From Phycicoccus sp. Soil802 (GTDB lineage: Bacteria; Actinomycetota; Actinomycetes; Actinomycetales; Dermatophilaceae): a stretch of 64,000 bases of DNA. Of the stretch, positions 46,136 to 55,479 are shown one piece after another. The stretch covers positions 186,001 to 250,000 of the forward strand of contig NZ_LMSS01000007.1 in assembly GCF_001429605.1 (NCBI RefSeq), written 5' to 3'. The position numbers and the translations under genes are program-made. Each line of letters starts with the position of its first letter. Positions within the stretch are counted from its first letter, which is position 1. The notes under the pieces were generated by a model, which saw nothing but the letters and a program-made list of their open reading frames with translations, made no database searches and was not told where the DNA came from.

Positions 46136-47212
46136 TCAGAGCTCGTGGCCGACGAACACCGGCTCGTTCACCAGGGTGACACCGAACGCGTCGTGCACCC
46201 CGGCCTGCAGGTGACGAGCCAGCTCGGCGACCTCGGCGGCCGTGGCGGCACCGCGGTTGGTGATCGCCAGGGTGTGCTTGCTCGACAGGGCCGCGCCGCT
46301 GCCGGGCAGGGCGAAGCCCTTCTCGAACCCGGCCCTGTCGATCAGCCACGCGGCACTGGTCTTGACGTTGCCGTCAGCGTCGGCGAACCGCGGCGGCGTC
46401 GACCCCTCGGCCCCCAGCCGGGTGGCCGCCCGCGACTCCAGCGCGGCGAACCGCCGGGCCGACAGGATCGGGTTGGTGAAGAAGGAGCCGCACGACCACG
46501 TGTCGTGGTCGGCCTCGTCGAGCACCATGCCTCGGTTGCGCCGCTGGTGCAGGACCGCCTCGCGGGCAGCGGCCAGCGGCACCCGGTCGCCCACCTCGAC
46601 CCCGAGCTGGCGGGCCAGGTCGGCATAGCCCACCGGCTGGCTCAGCTCGCTGGGGATGAGCTGGAAGAGCACGTCCAGCACCACGTGGCGCGAGGACGCC
46701 TTGAAGATCGAGTGCCGGTAGGTGAAGGCACAGTCGAGCGAGCTGATCGTGCGCACCTGCTGCTGGGCGCGGTCCCACACCCGGACCGACGCGATGGTCT
46801 GCGCCACCTCCTGGCCGTAGGCCCCGACGTTCTGCACCGGCGTCGCACCGGTCGAGCCGGGGATGCCGGACAGCGCCTCCACGCCGGACCAGCCCTCGGC
46901 GACGGCCCGGGCCACGAACTCGTCCCAGACGACGCCGGCGGCGACGCGGACCATGACCCCGCCGCAGAGGTCGGCCGACTCGACGGTGACCCCGTCGGTC
47001 GCCAGGCGCACCACGCTGCCCGCGAACCCGGCATCGGCGATGACCAGGTTGGAGCCGCCGCCGAGGACCAGCAGTGGCTCGTCGGCGTCGTCGACCTCGC
47101 GCACGGCGTCGACCACGTCGTCGATCGTCTCGGCCGTGACCAGCCGCGCGGCCGGTCCACCGACGCGCATCGTCGTGAGCGACGCCAGGGCGACGTCGTG
47201 CTCGTCATGCAT
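46136..47212 (-). CDS. murB: UDP-N-acetylenolpyruvoylglucosamine reductase
   Basis: 358 residues. FAD site GGGSNLVIAD, IPGSTGATPVQNVGAYGQEV and active-site Ser in SCGSFFTNP identify MurB. It reduces UDP-GlcNAc-enolpyruvate to UDP-MurNAc for peptidoglycan. ATG start MHDEHDVALASLTTMR; 11 bp after the MaoC gene. It shares the murB/rpmG neighbourhood seen in other actinobacteria. Confidence 0.93.
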   Translation of the reverse strand: MHDEHDVALASLTTMRVGGPAARLVTAETIDDVVDAVREVDDADEPLLVLGGGSNLVIADAGFAGSVVRLATDGVTVESADLCGGVMVRVAAGVVWDEFVARAVAEGWSGVEALSGIPGSTGATPVQNVGAYGQEVAQTIASVRVWDRAQQQVRTISSLDCAFTYRHSIFKASSRHVVLDVLFQLIPSELSQPVGYADLARQLGVEVGDRVPLAAAREAVLHQRRNRGMVLDEADHDTWSCGSFFTNPILSARRFAALESRAATRLGAEGSTPPRFADADGNVKTSAAWLIDRAGFEKGFALPGSGAALSSKHTLAITNRGAATAAEVAELARHLQAGVHDAFGVTLVNEPVFVGHEL

Positions 47213-47223
47213 GGGCGCCCCGG

Positions 47224-47652
47224 TCAGTCGAGCTGGACGACGGCGATGCAGCGCCCGAGCACCTTGGCGCCCTCGCTGGTGGCGGTCAGCTCGACCGTGG
47301 CCCGGCGGGTGTCCTCGTCGACGCTCTTGACGACTCCGGAGACCTCGACCTCGCCGCCGCCCTGCGGGACGACCACGGGCTTGGTGAAGCGGGTGCCGAA
47401 CTCGACGACCCGGCCACCGTCGCCGGCCCACTCCTCGACCACCGAACCGGCCGCACCCAGGGTCCACATGCCGTGGGCGATGACGTCGGGCAGTCCGACG
47501 GACTTCGCGAAGTCCTCGTCCTGGTGGATCGGGTTCTGGTCACCGGAGGCGTTCGCGTAGGCGACCAGGGTCTCGCGGGCCACGGCGATGGTGACCGGTC
47601 CGATGGTGTCGCCCGCGGCGGTCTGGGCCAGGCTCCGTGCAGCCACGGTCAC
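47224..47652 (-). CDS. MaoC-type (R)-hydroxyacyl dehydratase, HadB-like
   Basis: 142 residues, single hot-dog domain. Catalytic Asp/His motif ASGDQNPIHQDEDFAKSVGLPDVIAHGM is intact. GTG start overlapping the previous stop as GTGA. In mycobacteria, the rpmG-hadA-hadB block encodes the FAS-II dehydratase; here the same layout suggests a heterodimeric hydroxyacyl-thioester dehydratase, but the substrate chain is unknown. Confidence 0.88.
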   Translation of the reverse strand: MTVAARSLAQTAAGDTIGPVTIAVARETLVAYANASGDQNPIHQDEDFAKSVGLPDVIAHGMWTLGAAGSVVEEWAGDGGRVVEFGTRFTKPVVVPQGGGEVEVSGVVKSVDEDTRRATVELTATSEGAKVLGRCIAVVQLD

Positions 47653-48095
47653 TCCCCTCCTCGGATGACGATGGTGGAGGTCGAGGTGCACAGCGCCTCG
47701 CCCTCCTCGGTGGTGAGCTCGGTGCGGGTGGTGACCATCGCGTGGCCGCCCGCCTCGCGGACGGTGTCGACCGTGAGGGTGCCCAGCACGGAGTCGCCGG
47801 CCGTGATCGGGCGGTGGTGGACGAAGCGCTGCTCGCCGTGGACCACCCGGCTGTAGTCGATACCGGCCTCGGGGTCCTGGACGAACACCGCGTCGCACTG
47901 CTGCGCGATCGTCACGGCGAAGGTCGGCGGCGCGATCACGTCGCGGTAGCCGGCGGCCTGCGCGGCCTCGGTCGAGGTGTGCACGGGGTCCTGCGAACCC
48001 ACCGCGGAGGCGAACGCCGCGAGCATCGCCGCGTCCACGGCATACGGGCCACTGGGCGGGTAGCTGCGCCCTGCGAAGTCTGCGTTGACGGCCAT
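47649..48095 (-). CDS. MaoC-type dehydratase N-terminal-domain protein, HadA-like
   Basis: 148 residues, FAS1-type N-terminal MaoC fold without the catalytic Asp-His pair, with VIAPPTFAVTIAQQCDAV and GEQRFVHHRPITAGDSV. In HadAB this subunit binds the acyl chain while its partner catalyses. ATG start MAVNADFAGR. Forms a coupled pair with the following gene. Confidence 0.87.
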   Translation of the reverse strand: MAVNADFAGRSYPPSGPYAVDAAMLAAFASAVGSQDPVHTSTEAAQAAGYRDVIAPPTFAVTIAQQCDAVFVQDPEAGIDYSRVVHGEQRFVHHRPITAGDSVLGTLTVDTVREAGGHAMVTTRTELTTEEGEALCTSTSTIVIRGGE

Positions 48096-48133
48096 GCTCC
48101 CCACCCTATGGGGCACCGGCCCGGGCATGACAA

Positions 48134-48163
48134 AGCCGCCCTGGACCGTGGTCCGGGGCGGCT
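48134..48163 (-). terminator. Terminator/attenuator between rpmG and the dehydratase genes
   Basis: Minus-strand AGCCGCCC/GGGCGGCT stem with an inner GGACC/GGTCC stem and one mismatch, followed by TTTGTC. It starts 17 bp after rpmG, so rpmG can be transcribed separately from the dehydratases and murB. Confidence 0.78.
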
Positions 48164-48179
48164 GTCGGGACGCGTCAGG

Positions 48180-48350
48180 TCAGCGGGTCTCGCGGTGGAC
48201 CGTGTGCTTGCCGTCGCGGGGGCAGAACTTCTTCATCTCCAGGCGGTCGGGGTTGTTCCGACGGTTCTTCTTGGTGATGTAGTTGCGCTCCTTGCAATCC
48301 ACGCACGCCAAGGTGATCTTGGGGCGGACGTCTGCGCTCTTGCTAGCCAC
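48180..48350 (-). CDS. rpmG: 50S ribosomal protein L33 (bL33), three-cysteine form
   Basis: 56 residues from a GTG start giving [19 protein letters not shown]. The zinc-ribbon first pair CVDC is present, but the second pair reads CPRDG instead of the usual CPxC, so only three Cys remain. It is located after tRNA-Met as usual. bL33 sits near the E site; zinc-free forms substitute under zinc limitation. Identity is certain, metal binding doubtful. Confidence 0.95.
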   Translation of the reverse strand: MASKSADVRPKITLACVDCKERNYITKKNRRNNPDRLEMKKFCPRDGKHTVHRETR

Positions 48351-48462
48351 GGGGCAACCTGCTCTCGGAACTGACTGGGTGTGAAATCGAGTGGGCCCGC
48401 TATACACGGGCAACGACGCATCAGAATACGCGAATCCAGGGTGAATCCTGAAATCGCGGCTG

Positions 48463-48536
48463 TAGCGGGAGCGGGGCTCGATCCCGCGACCTCACGATTA
48501 TGAGTCGTGCGCTCTAACCAGCTGAGCTACCCCGCC
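48463..48536 (-). tRNA. tRNA-Met (CAT), elongator
   Basis: 74 nt. Anticodon loop CTCATAA with CAT; D-arm and T-arm ATCGAGC intact; acceptor stem GGCGGGG pairs with one or two wobbles. No encoded CCA (3' end ACA). Upstream of rpmG, downstream of tRNA-Thr. The acceptor and T-loop lack the initiator features, so elongator is inferred. Confidence 0.93.
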
Positions 48537-48568
48537 ATGGGGCGTGCGCCTCGCGGCGCCCTTCCCAG

Positions 48569-48641
48569 AGCCCCCTGTCGGAATCGAACCGACGACCTTT
48601 TCCTTACCATGGAAACGCTCTGCCGACTGAGCTAAGGGGGC
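48569..48641 (-). tRNA. tRNA-Thr (GGT)
   Basis: 73 nt. Acceptor GCCCCCT/AGGGGGC, anticodon loop ATGGTAA (GGT, reads ACC/ACT), T-arm GTTCGATTC. No encoded CCA. It begins the tRNA-Thr, tRNA-Met, rpmG cluster common in actinobacteria. Confidence 0.96.
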
Positions 48642-48722
48642 GGGCACGAACCTCGCGGGCAGGACCCGCGCGGAAGTGCGACGGTGAGACTACACGGTCA
48701 GATGCCTCCACCGAAAATCGAG

Positions 48723-48759
48723 GGTATGCCGCGCGGCCGGGCCCGCGCGACGGCATTCC
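48723..48759 (-). terminator. Imperfect GGTATGCC hairpin after the acyl-CoA dehydrogenase
   Basis: Arms CCGCGCGGCATACC and GGAATGC-CGT-CGCGCGG with a 3-nt bulge and one mismatch. It starts 32 bp past the stop codon. One arm keeps the exact octamer; the other has diverged, unlike the perfect hairpins elsewhere. Confidence 0.5.
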
Positions 48760-48791
48760 GCGTCGCCCTCAGATGACCCCGGAGCGGGGCC

Positions 48792-49982
48792 TTAGCGGAA
48801 GGCCTGCTGGCCCGTCATCGCCTGCCCGATCACGAGGGTGTGCATCTCGACGGTGCCCTCGTAGGTGAGCACCGACTCGAGGTTGTTCATGTGCCGGATG
48901 ATCGGGTACTCGAGGCTGATTCCGTTGGCCCCCAAGATGGTTCGGGACATCCGGCAGATGTCGATCGCCTCACGGATGTTGTTGAGCTTGCCCAGGCTGA
49001 CCTGCTCCGGCCGCAGTGTCCCGGCGTCCTTGCGACGGCCCAGGTGCAGGGCCAGGAGCTGGCCCTTGACGAGCTCCAGCGCCATGTCGGCGAGCTTCTG
49101 CTGGGTCAGCTGGAAGCCGGCCAGCGGGCGGCCGAACTGCTCGCGCTCGATGGAGTAGCGACGGGCGGTGTCGAGGCTGGACCGGGCGGCCCCGAGCGAG
49201 CCCCACACGATGCCGTAGCGGGCCTCGGACAGACACGAGAGGGGACCCTTGAGACCCCGGACCTCGGGGAACACCGCGTCGCCCGGGAGCCGGACGCCGT
49301 CGAGCACCAGCTCGCTGGTCACCGAGGCCCGCAGCGACAGCTTGTGCTTGATCTCGGGAGCCGAGAACCCCGGGCTGTCGGTGGGGACCACGAAGCCACG
49401 GATCCCGCCGTGCTCCTCCCCCGCGTTGGCCCAGACGACCGCGACGTCGGCGATCGAGCCGTTCGTGATCCACATCTTCGCGCCGTCGAGCACCCAGTCG
49501 TCGCCGACTCGGCGGGCCCTCGTGCGCATCGACGCGGGGTCGGAGCCGTGGTCGGGCTCGGTCAGGCCGAAGCAGCCGATCGCCTCACCGGTCGCCATCG
49601 AGGGCAGCCAGCGCCCCCGGTGCTCCTCGGTGCCCCAGCGGTGGATCGCGAACATCGCCAGCGACCCCTGCACCGAGACCAGGCTCCGCACGCCGGAGTC
49701 AGTGGCCTCGAGCTCGAGGCAGGCCAGGCCGTAGTCGACCGCGCTCATCCCGGCGCAGCCGTAGCCCTCCAGGTGCATCCCGAGCAGCCCAAGCGCCCCG
49801 AGCTCCTTGGTCAGGCCGCGGATGTCGTCGATCTCGCCCCGCTCGAACCAGTCGGCGACGAACGGCTCCACCCGCTTGTCGAGGAAGGCGCGGACGGTGC
49901 CGCGGATCGCCTTCTCCTCGTCGGAGAGCAGGTCGTCGATCCCTGCGAGGTCCATCGGGTCGAGTGGTGACTGCGGGGTCAT
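48792..49982 (-). CDS. Acyl-CoA dehydrogenase, glutaryl-CoA dehydrogenase-like
   Basis: 396 residues. FAD/substrate motifs CFGLTEPDHGSDP and the C-terminal YEGT with the catalytic Glu (LTYEGTVEMHTLVIGQAMTG) follow the GcdH pattern, as does YGCAGMSAVDYG. It would oxidise and decarboxylate glutaryl-CoA to crotonyl-CoA in lysine or tryptophan catabolism, with ETF as acceptor. ATG start MTPQSPLDPMDL. Flanked by strong hairpins on both sides, so it is probably monocistronic. No gcdR-type regulator adjacent. Confidence 0.87.
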   Translation of the reverse strand: MTPQSPLDPMDLAGIDDLLSDEEKAIRGTVRAFLDKRVEPFVADWFERGEIDDIRGLTKELGALGLLGMHLEGYGCAGMSAVDYGLACLELEATDSGVRSLVSVQGSLAMFAIHRWGTEEHRGRWLPSMATGEAIGCFGLTEPDHGSDPASMRTRARRVGDDWVLDGAKMWITNGSIADVAVVWANAGEEHGGIRGFVVPTDSPGFSAPEIKHKLSLRASVTSELVLDGVRLPGDAVFPEVRGLKGPLSCLSEARYGIVWGSLGAARSSLDTARRYSIEREQFGRPLAGFQLTQQKLADMALELVKGQLLALHLGRRKDAGTLRPEQVSLGKLNNIREAIDICRMSRTILGANGISLEYPIIRHMNNLESVLTYEGTVEMHTLVIGQAMTGQQAFR

Positions 49983-49999
49983 GCCCGCAGTCTTGCAGC

Positions 50000-50074
50000 C
50001 CGGCTCTCCCCTTCTGTTGGAAGTGGAACTACCGGATATCCGGTAGTTCCACTTCCAACAGGGGGGAGAGCCGG
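50000..50074. terminator. Very large perfect palindrome between aroQ and the dehydrogenase gene
   Basis: A 46-bp perfect palindrome (50015-50060, arm TGTTGGAAGTGGAACTACCG...) with no loop, extended after a TTC/GG mismatch by a further 12 bp (CCGGCTCTCCCC/GGGGAGAGCCGG). It starts 4 bp after aroQ and ends at the dehydrogenase gene's 5' side. Terminator of aroQ is the simplest call; the lack of loop bases means real folding would open the centre. Confidence 0.65.
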
Positions 50075-50078
50075 AAGG

Positions 50079-50528
50079 TCAGTGCCGGTGGTCGACCAGC
50101 TCGGAGATGCGGGCGATCGCGTAGGCGTAGCCGCTGGGGCCGCACCCGGTGATGACGCCGTTCGAGACGGCGGACAGGTAGGAGTGGTGCCGGAACTCCT
50201 CGCGCTGGTGCACGTTGCTGAGGTGCACCTCGAACACGGGGAAGCTCACCGCCGCGAGCGCGTCGCGCAGCGCGATCGAGGTGTGCGTGTAGGCGCCGGC
50301 GTTGATGACCAGGCCCACGGCCGACTTGCGGACCTCGTGGATGGCATCGATGAGGACGCCCTCGTGGTTGCTCTGGCGGAAGTCGATCTCGAGCCCGGCC
50401 AGGCCGGCGGCCTTGCGGCACAGGGCCTCGATCTCCGCGAGGGTGTCGGACCCGTAGATCTCGGGCTCGCGCTCGCCGAGCAGGTTGAGGTTCGGTCCGT
50501 TGAGGACGACGACGGTCTGCTGGCTCAT
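50079..50528 (-). CDS. aroQ: 3-dehydroquinate dehydratase, type II
   Basis: 149 residues. [17 protein letters not shown] (catalytic Tyr region), NAGAYTHTS and [14 protein letters not shown] are the type II signature; the active-site Arg and His are present. It converts 3-dehydroquinate to 3-dehydroshikimate. ATG start [12 protein letters not shown]. It is not adjacent to other shikimate genes in this window. Confidence 0.95.
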   Translation of the reverse strand: MSQQTVVVLNGPNLNLLGEREPEIYGSDTLAEIEALCRKAAGLAGLEIDFRQSNHEGVLIDAIHEVRKSAVGLVINAGAYTHTSIALRDALAAVSFPVFEVHLSNVHQREEFRHHSYLSAVSNGVITGCGPSGYAYAIARISELVDHRH

Positions 50529-50717
50529 CGTGGCGTGCTCCTGTGCTGGCAGGGTGCCGCGTGGCCCGCGGCGGTGTGGGGTTGCGGCCACCCTTCCACG
50601 CGACCGACCACTTTCAGGGTAGGTCACCGCAGGTCCACATGTCCGGACGACCTCGTCATCGTCCGTTTGGGCGGGTCGGCGGCCATGGGCCGTGCGGTGG
50701 GTATGCCGTGGGGCGGG

Positions 50718-51515
50718 CTAGCCGCTCATCGCCCGCCAGATGACGATGACGGCGACCACGACGACGACGCCGATGGCGACCTGCTTGCCGTAGGACCTGA
50801 GCAGGATCGGCAGCACGGTGGAGCCCAGGTCGAGCGCGTCGTCCTGCTCCTTCGGCGGGGTCGGTTGCGGGGCGACCGGGGCCAGCGTGACCGGGGCGGG
50901 GACCTCAGCGGCCGGGGTGGGGACCTCGGCAGCCGGCGCGGGGACCTCGGCAGCCGGGGCGGGGACCTCGGGAGCCGGCGTGGGGACCTCGGGCCCTGCG
51001 GCAGATGCAGGTTTCGTTCCAATGGGGTGAGATCCCTGCAGCCCGGGGTCTGCAGCATCGTGGGGGTTGGCATCGCCTACCTTGCCCTCGATGCAGGCGA
51101 TGAACTGGCCGAGCAGCTTGTCGGACACGTCCTGCATGACCCCCCGTCCGAACTGCGCCGGCTTGCCGGTCACGGCCAGGTCGGTCTGCACGTCGGCGCG
51201 GGTCGACCCGTTGCCGGCCTCGGCGAGCTGGATCGTCACGGTGGCGCCCGCCGTGCCGTTGCCCCGCTTGTCCTTGCCCTTGGCCTCGATCACGGCCCGG
51301 TGGGTGGCGTCGTCCCGCTCGACGAAGGCGCCCGTGCCGGAGTACACCAGCGCAATCGGGCCGAGCTTGACCTTCACCGTGCCGGCGAAACCCTCGTCCG
51401 TCAGCTCGGTGACGGTGGCCCCGGGGAAGCAGCCGCCGACCAGGGGCAGGTCCATGAAGGTGGCCCAGGTCTGCTCGACGGTGGCGGGCACGGTGAACGA
51501 GTGGCTCAGCTCCAC
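50718..51515 (-). CDS. coxG: CoxG-like SRPBCC protein with Pro-rich linker and membrane anchor
   Basis: 265 residues from GTG. An SRPBCC domain (about 1-155, SHSFTVPATVEQTWATFMDLP... typical of CoxG) is followed by a Pro/Ala/Glu linker with seven-residue EVPAPAA repeats (about 170-215) and a C-terminal membrane segment (VAIGVVVVVAVIVIW). In carboxydotrophs CoxG anchors CO dehydrogenase to the membrane. Last gene of the cox-like operon. Confidence 0.86.
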   Translation of the reverse strand: MELSHSFTVPATVEQTWATFMDLPLVGGCFPGATVTELTDEGFAGTVKVKLGPIALVYSGTGAFVERDDATHRAVIEAKGKDKRGNGTAGATVTIQLAEAGNGSTRADVQTDLAVTGKPAQFGRGVMQDVSDKLLGQFIACIEGKVGDANPHDAADPGLQGSHPIGTKPASAAGPEVPTPAPEVPAPAAEVPAPAAEVPTPAAEVPAPVTLAPVAPQPTPPKEQDDALDLGSTVLPILLRSYGKQVAIGVVVVVAVIVIWRAMSG

Positions 51516-51519
51516 GGGC

Positions 51520-52374
51520 TCACGCCCCTGCCGCGGCCAGGACGGCCCGTCGGGCGAGGACCGTGGCGAGGTGCCTGCGGTAGTCGCTGTCGCCGTTGAG
51601 GTCGGACGGCGGGTTGGTGCCCTCCGCGGCCGCAGCACAGGCCTCCCGCACCGCCTCGTCGGTGGCTGCCTTGCCCACCAGCGCCTGCTCCACGGCGGTG
51701 GCCCGCAGCGGGGTGGACCCCATGTTGGTCAGCCCGATCCTCGCCTCGGCGATCGTGCCGCCGTCGACCCGGACCGTCGCGGCGACCGCGACGATCGACC
51801 ACTGGTGGGAGACCCGGACGAACTTCTCGTAGCGGTGGCCCCAGCCGGTGTGCTTCGGGACGCGGATGGCGGTGAGCAGCTCGCCCTCCCCCACCGCCGT
51901 CTCGAACAGGTCCTGGAAGAAGTCGGCTGCCGCGACGGTGCGCTCACCACCGCTGCCGGTGATGACGAACTCCGTCTCGAGCGCGAGCGCCGGAGCCCCC
52001 ACGTCGCCGGCCGGGTCGGCGTGCACGAGCGCGCCACCGACCGTCCCGCGGTGCCTGATCTGCGGGTCGGCCACCTCGGCGATCGCGTCGGTGAGCAGCC
52101 CCGCGTGCTGACGGACGAGGTCGCTCGCCAGCACATCGGCATACGTGGTCATCGCACCGATGACGACGTGGTCGCCGTCCTCGGACACGCCCTTGAGCTC
52201 CTCGATCCGGCCGAGGTCGATGACCTTCTCCGGGGCGTTGAGCCGCATCCGGAGGATGGGCAGCAGGCTCTGGCCGCCGGCCAGCACCTTGGCGTCGTCG
52301 CCGGCCTCGGCCAGCGCCGCGAGGGCGTCGGCGACCGAGGTGGGGGCGACGTAGTCGAACGATGCGGGGATCAC
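51520..52374 (-). CDS. coxM: Molybdenum hydroxylase FAD-binding medium subunit
   Basis: 284 residues. FAD motif VLAGGQSLLPILRMRL and TVGGALVHADPAGD mark the CoxM/CutM family. It passes electrons from the iron-sulfur subunit to an acceptor. GTG start overlapping the CoxL stop as GTGA. The operon order S-L-M matches form II clusters rather than the M-S-L order of form I CO dehydrogenases. Confidence 0.91.
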   Translation of the reverse strand: MIPASFDYVAPTSVADALAALAEAGDDAKVLAGGQSLLPILRMRLNAPEKVIDLGRIEELKGVSEDGDHVVIGAMTTYADVLASDLVRQHAGLLTDAIAEVADPQIRHRGTVGGALVHADPAGDVGAPALALETEFVITGSGGERTVAAADFFQDLFETAVGEGELLTAIRVPKHTGWGHRYEKFVRVSHQWSIVAVAATVRVDGGTIAEARIGLTNMGSTPLRATAVEQALVGKAATDEAVREACAAAAEGTNPPSDLNGDSDYRRHLATVLARRAVLAAAGA

Positions 52375-54863
52375 TGGCCTGCTCCGTCCGTCGAGGCGCC
52401 GGCATCGTCACCGGGGGTGTCCTGGTTGGGCGCGCCGGCGTCGAAGTGCGGCTGGGCGTCACCGGTGGTGGCCTCGGCCTGGTTCGAGCCGGCCGACTGG
52501 ATGGCCTTCCAGACCCGCTCGGGGGTGCACGGCATCTGGAGGTCGTTGATGCCCAGCGGTCGCAGGGCGTCGACCAGGGCGTTGACGACGGCTGGCGTGG
52601 AGGCGATCGCGCCGGCCTCGCCGACGCCCTTGGTGCCCAAGGTGTTGGTCGTCGACGGTGAGGTGGTGTTCTCGGTGACCAGGCTGATCGTGTCGGCGGC
52701 GGTCGGCAGGGTGTAGTCGACGAACGAGCCGGACACGAGGGTGCCCTGGTCGTCGAAGACGGCTTCCTCCCACAGGGCCTGCGCGATGCCCTGGACGACG
52801 CCTCCGTGCACCTGCCCCTCGACGATGAGGGGGTTGATGATCTGACCGACGTCGTCGACGGAGACGTACTTGCGCATCGTCACCTGACCGGTCTCGGTGT
52901 CGACCTCCATGGCACACAGGTGCGTGCCGTGGGGGAAGGAGAAGTTGTCGGGGTCGAAGGTCGCATCGGCGTCGATGCCGGACTCGACGCCGTCGGGGAG
53001 GTTGTGCGAAGTGAACTGCGCCGTGGCGATCTCGGTGATGCCGATCCCGTTGTCCGTGCCCCGCACGGTGAACCGGCCCTGCGAGAACTCCACGTCGTCG
53101 ATGCTGGCCTCGAGGAGGTGGGCCGCGACGACCTTGGCCTTCTCGACGACCTTGTCGGCGGCTCGCACAACGGCTTCGCCGCCCACGACCAGCGAGCGCG
53201 AGCCGTAGGTGTCGAGGCCACGCGGCGAGATCTGGGTGTCGCCGTGGAGGACCTCGATGTCCTCGAAGGGCACACCCAGCCGGTCGGCGGCGATCTGGCT
53301 CCAGGCCGTCTCGTGGCCCTGCCCGTGGGGTGAGGTCCCCGTGATCACCTCGACCTTGCCGGTGGCCAGCATCCGGATGGAGGCGTGCTCCCATCCACCG
53401 GCGCCGTAGTTGAGGCTGCCCAGGACGCGCGATGGCGCCAGGCCGCACATCTCCGTGAAGGTGGAGACGCCGATCCCCAGCTGGACCGGGTCCTTGCTGG
53501 CGCGGCGCTCCTGCTGCTCCCGCCGCAGCCCGTCGTAGTCGAAGAGCTCCTTGGCGCGCGCGGTGGCCGCCTCGTAGTTCCCCGAGTCGTAGGTCATGCC
53601 CGCGACGGACGTGAACGGGAACTCCTCGTGCTTGATCCAGTTCTTCTCGCGGATCTCCAACGGGTCGACCCCCACCTCGACCGCGAGCTCGTCCATGAGC
53701 CGCTCGACCGCGTAGGTCGCCTCCGGACGGCCCGCACCGCGGTAGGCGTCCACCCAGGTGGTGTTGGTCAGGACGGTCTGGACCGTGAAGCGGTAGGCGC
53801 GGAACTTGTAGATGGCGTTGAACATCCAGGCCCCGAGGACGGGAACGCCTCCCCCGACCAGGCCGACGTAGGCGCCGAGGTTGGCGATGAGGTCGACCTT
53901 GAGCGCGGTGACGGTGCCGTCCTTGGTCGCGGCCAGGGTCAGCGTCTGGTACTGGTCTCGACCGTGGTGCCCGGAGACGAGCGACTCCGACCGCGTCTCG
54001 GTGTACTTCACCGGCTTGCCGACGTGCCGCGCGGCGGCCAGGGTCGCGAACTCCTCAGCGGTCGTCTGCAGCTTGCCGCCGAAGCCACCGCCCACGTCCG
54101 GGGCGATGACCCTGACCTTGGACTCCGGCAGGCCGGTCGTGGCGGCGATGAGGAACCGCAGGATGTGGGGGACCTGGGTGGACGTCCACACGGTGATCTG
54201 CTCACCTGTGGGGTCGACGACGGTCGAGCGCGGCTCCATGAAGGCCGGGATGAGGCGCTGCTGGCGGTACTCGCGCTCGATCACGATGCCGTCGGCACGA
54301 GCCTTGGCGATCTCCTCGTCGACATCGCCGCCGCTGCCCTGCTCACCGGAGTCGAGCCGCCAGAGGGCCGACTTGTTGGTCCCCAGGTCGGGATGGGCCA
54401 GGACGGCGTCCTCGACCGCTTCCTTGGCGTCCAGCACGGCCGGCAGCTCGTCGTAGTCGACCTCCACCAGCTCCGCGGCATCGCGCGCCAGCGCGGCGGT
54501 CCGGGCCACCACCAGGGCGACGATCTCCCCGGCGCAGGCGACGTGGTCGACGGCGACGGGCAGGTGGGCGGGCGCCTTCTGGTCCGTGGTGATCGGCCAG
54601 GCGTTGGCGATCGCGCCCTGGGTGTCCTTGATGTCAGCCCCCGTCAGGACGGCGACCACGCCCGGGGCCTTCTTCGCGGCCGCGGTGTCGATGCCCGTGA
54701 TCCGGGCGTGGGCGAACGGGCTGCGGACCATGGCCAGGTGCTGCATGCCCGTGAGCTGGATGTTGTCGGTCCACTTGGTCCGGCCGGTGATGAGCCGCTG
54801 GTCCTCCTTGCGCTTGCGCGCTGCGCCCACCTCGGTCTTCGGGCGGTCCTCGACGGCGGTCAT
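52371..54863 (-). CDS. coxL: Molybdenum hydroxylase large subunit, form II CoxL
   Basis: 830 residues. DVGGGFGGK and the C-terminal [12 protein letters not shown] (catalytic Glu) identify the Mo-binding subunit. The active-site loop reads AYRGAGR, the form II signature; form I CO dehydrogenases have AYXCSFR with Cys. CO activity is therefore uncertain; related form II enzymes may use other substrates. The last 35 residues are an acidic/polar tail ([20 protein letters not shown]). ATG start overlapping coxS. Confidence 0.92.
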   Translation of the reverse strand: MTAVEDRPKTEVGAARKRKEDQRLITGRTKWTDNIQLTGMQHLAMVRSPFAHARITGIDTAAAKKAPGVVAVLTGADIKDTQGAIANAWPITTDQKAPAHLPVAVDHVACAGEIVALVVARTAALARDAAELVEVDYDELPAVLDAKEAVEDAVLAHPDLGTNKSALWRLDSGEQGSGGDVDEEIAKARADGIVIEREYRQQRLIPAFMEPRSTVVDPTGEQITVWTSTQVPHILRFLIAATTGLPESKVRVIAPDVGGGFGGKLQTTAEEFATLAAARHVGKPVKYTETRSESLVSGHHGRDQYQTLTLAATKDGTVTALKVDLIANLGAYVGLVGGGVPVLGAWMFNAIYKFRAYRFTVQTVLTNTTWVDAYRGAGRPEATYAVERLMDELAVEVGVDPLEIREKNWIKHEEFPFTSVAGMTYDSGNYEAATARAKELFDYDGLRREQQERRASKDPVQLGIGVSTFTEMCGLAPSRVLGSLNYGAGGWEHASIRMLATGKVEVITGTSPHGQGHETAWSQIAADRLGVPFEDIEVLHGDTQISPRGLDTYGSRSLVVGGEAVVRAADKVVEKAKVVAAHLLEASIDDVEFSQGRFTVRGTDNGIGITEIATAQFTSHNLPDGVESGIDADATFDPDNFSFPHGTHLCAMEVDTETGQVTMRKYVSVDDVGQIINPLIVEGQVHGGVVQGIAQALWEEAVFDDQGTLVSGSFVDYTLPTAADTISLVTENTTSPSTTNTLGTKGVGEAGAIASTPAVVNALVDALRPLGINDLQMPCTPERVWKAIQSAGSNQAEATTGDAQPHFDAGAPNQDTPGDDAGASTDGAGQ

Positions 54864-55381
54864 ACCGGCTCACCGCCCAGGGTCGAACCGCTGGTCGTCC
54901 CGGCTGACGAACCCGTGGTCGCGCCGGCGCCAGCCGCCTGCTGCACTGCCTTGACGATGTTGTGGTAGCCGGTGCAGCGACACAGGTTGCCCTCGAGCCC
55001 GACCCGGATCTGCTCCTCGGACGGGTCCGGTGTGTCGTTGAGGACGTCGATGGCCTGCATGATCATCCCGGGCGTGCAGTAACCGCACTGGAGCGCGTGG
55101 CAGTCGTGGAAGGCCTGCTGCATGGGGTGCAGCTCGCCGTCCTTGGCCAGGCCCTCGATCGTGGTCACGTCGTGTCCGTCCGCCTGGACCGCCAGCACGT
55201 TGCAGGACTTCACGCTGCGGCCGTCGAGGTGCACGGTGCACGCACCGCAGTTGCTCGTGTCGCACCCGACGACGGTGCCCGTCTTGCCCAGCTGCTCCCT
55301 CAGGTAGTGGACGAGGAGCGTTCTCGGCTCCACCTCGTCGGAGTAGTCGACGCCGTCGACCGTGACGCTGATGCGGGTCAT
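54860..55381 (-). CDS. coxS: Molybdenum hydroxylase iron-sulfur small subunit
   Basis: 173 residues. Plant-type [2Fe-2S] site [16 protein letters not shown] and the second cluster site QCGYCTPGM...CRCTGY are complete. ATG start with GAGAGGTG upstream. The last 20 residues are Gly/Ser/Thr-rich. 98 bp after xdhC, so the three catalytic subunits may be joined to the maturation genes by read-through. Confidence 0.93.
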   Translation of the reverse strand: MTRISVTVDGVDYSDEVEPRTLLVHYLREQLGKTGTVVGCDTSNCGACTVHLDGRSVKSCNVLAVQADGHDVTTIEGLAKDGELHPMQQAFHDCHALQCGYCTPGMIMQAIDVLNDTPDPSEEQIRVGLEGNLCRCTGYHNIVKAVQQAAGAGATTGSSAGTTSGSTLGGEPV

Positions 55382-55479
55382 TCGATCACCTCTCTGTGAC
55401 GAACACGAGTGCTTCAGGTACTGGCTGGGCAGGCCCGGCTCCTTCGGATACTTCTCCGTCCGGAGGGCTGGGACAACGG

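Noticed and set aside
50000-50074. Insertion-sequence end or transposon scar
   Set aside because: No transposase, target duplication or second end is visible; the palindrome is complete in itself.
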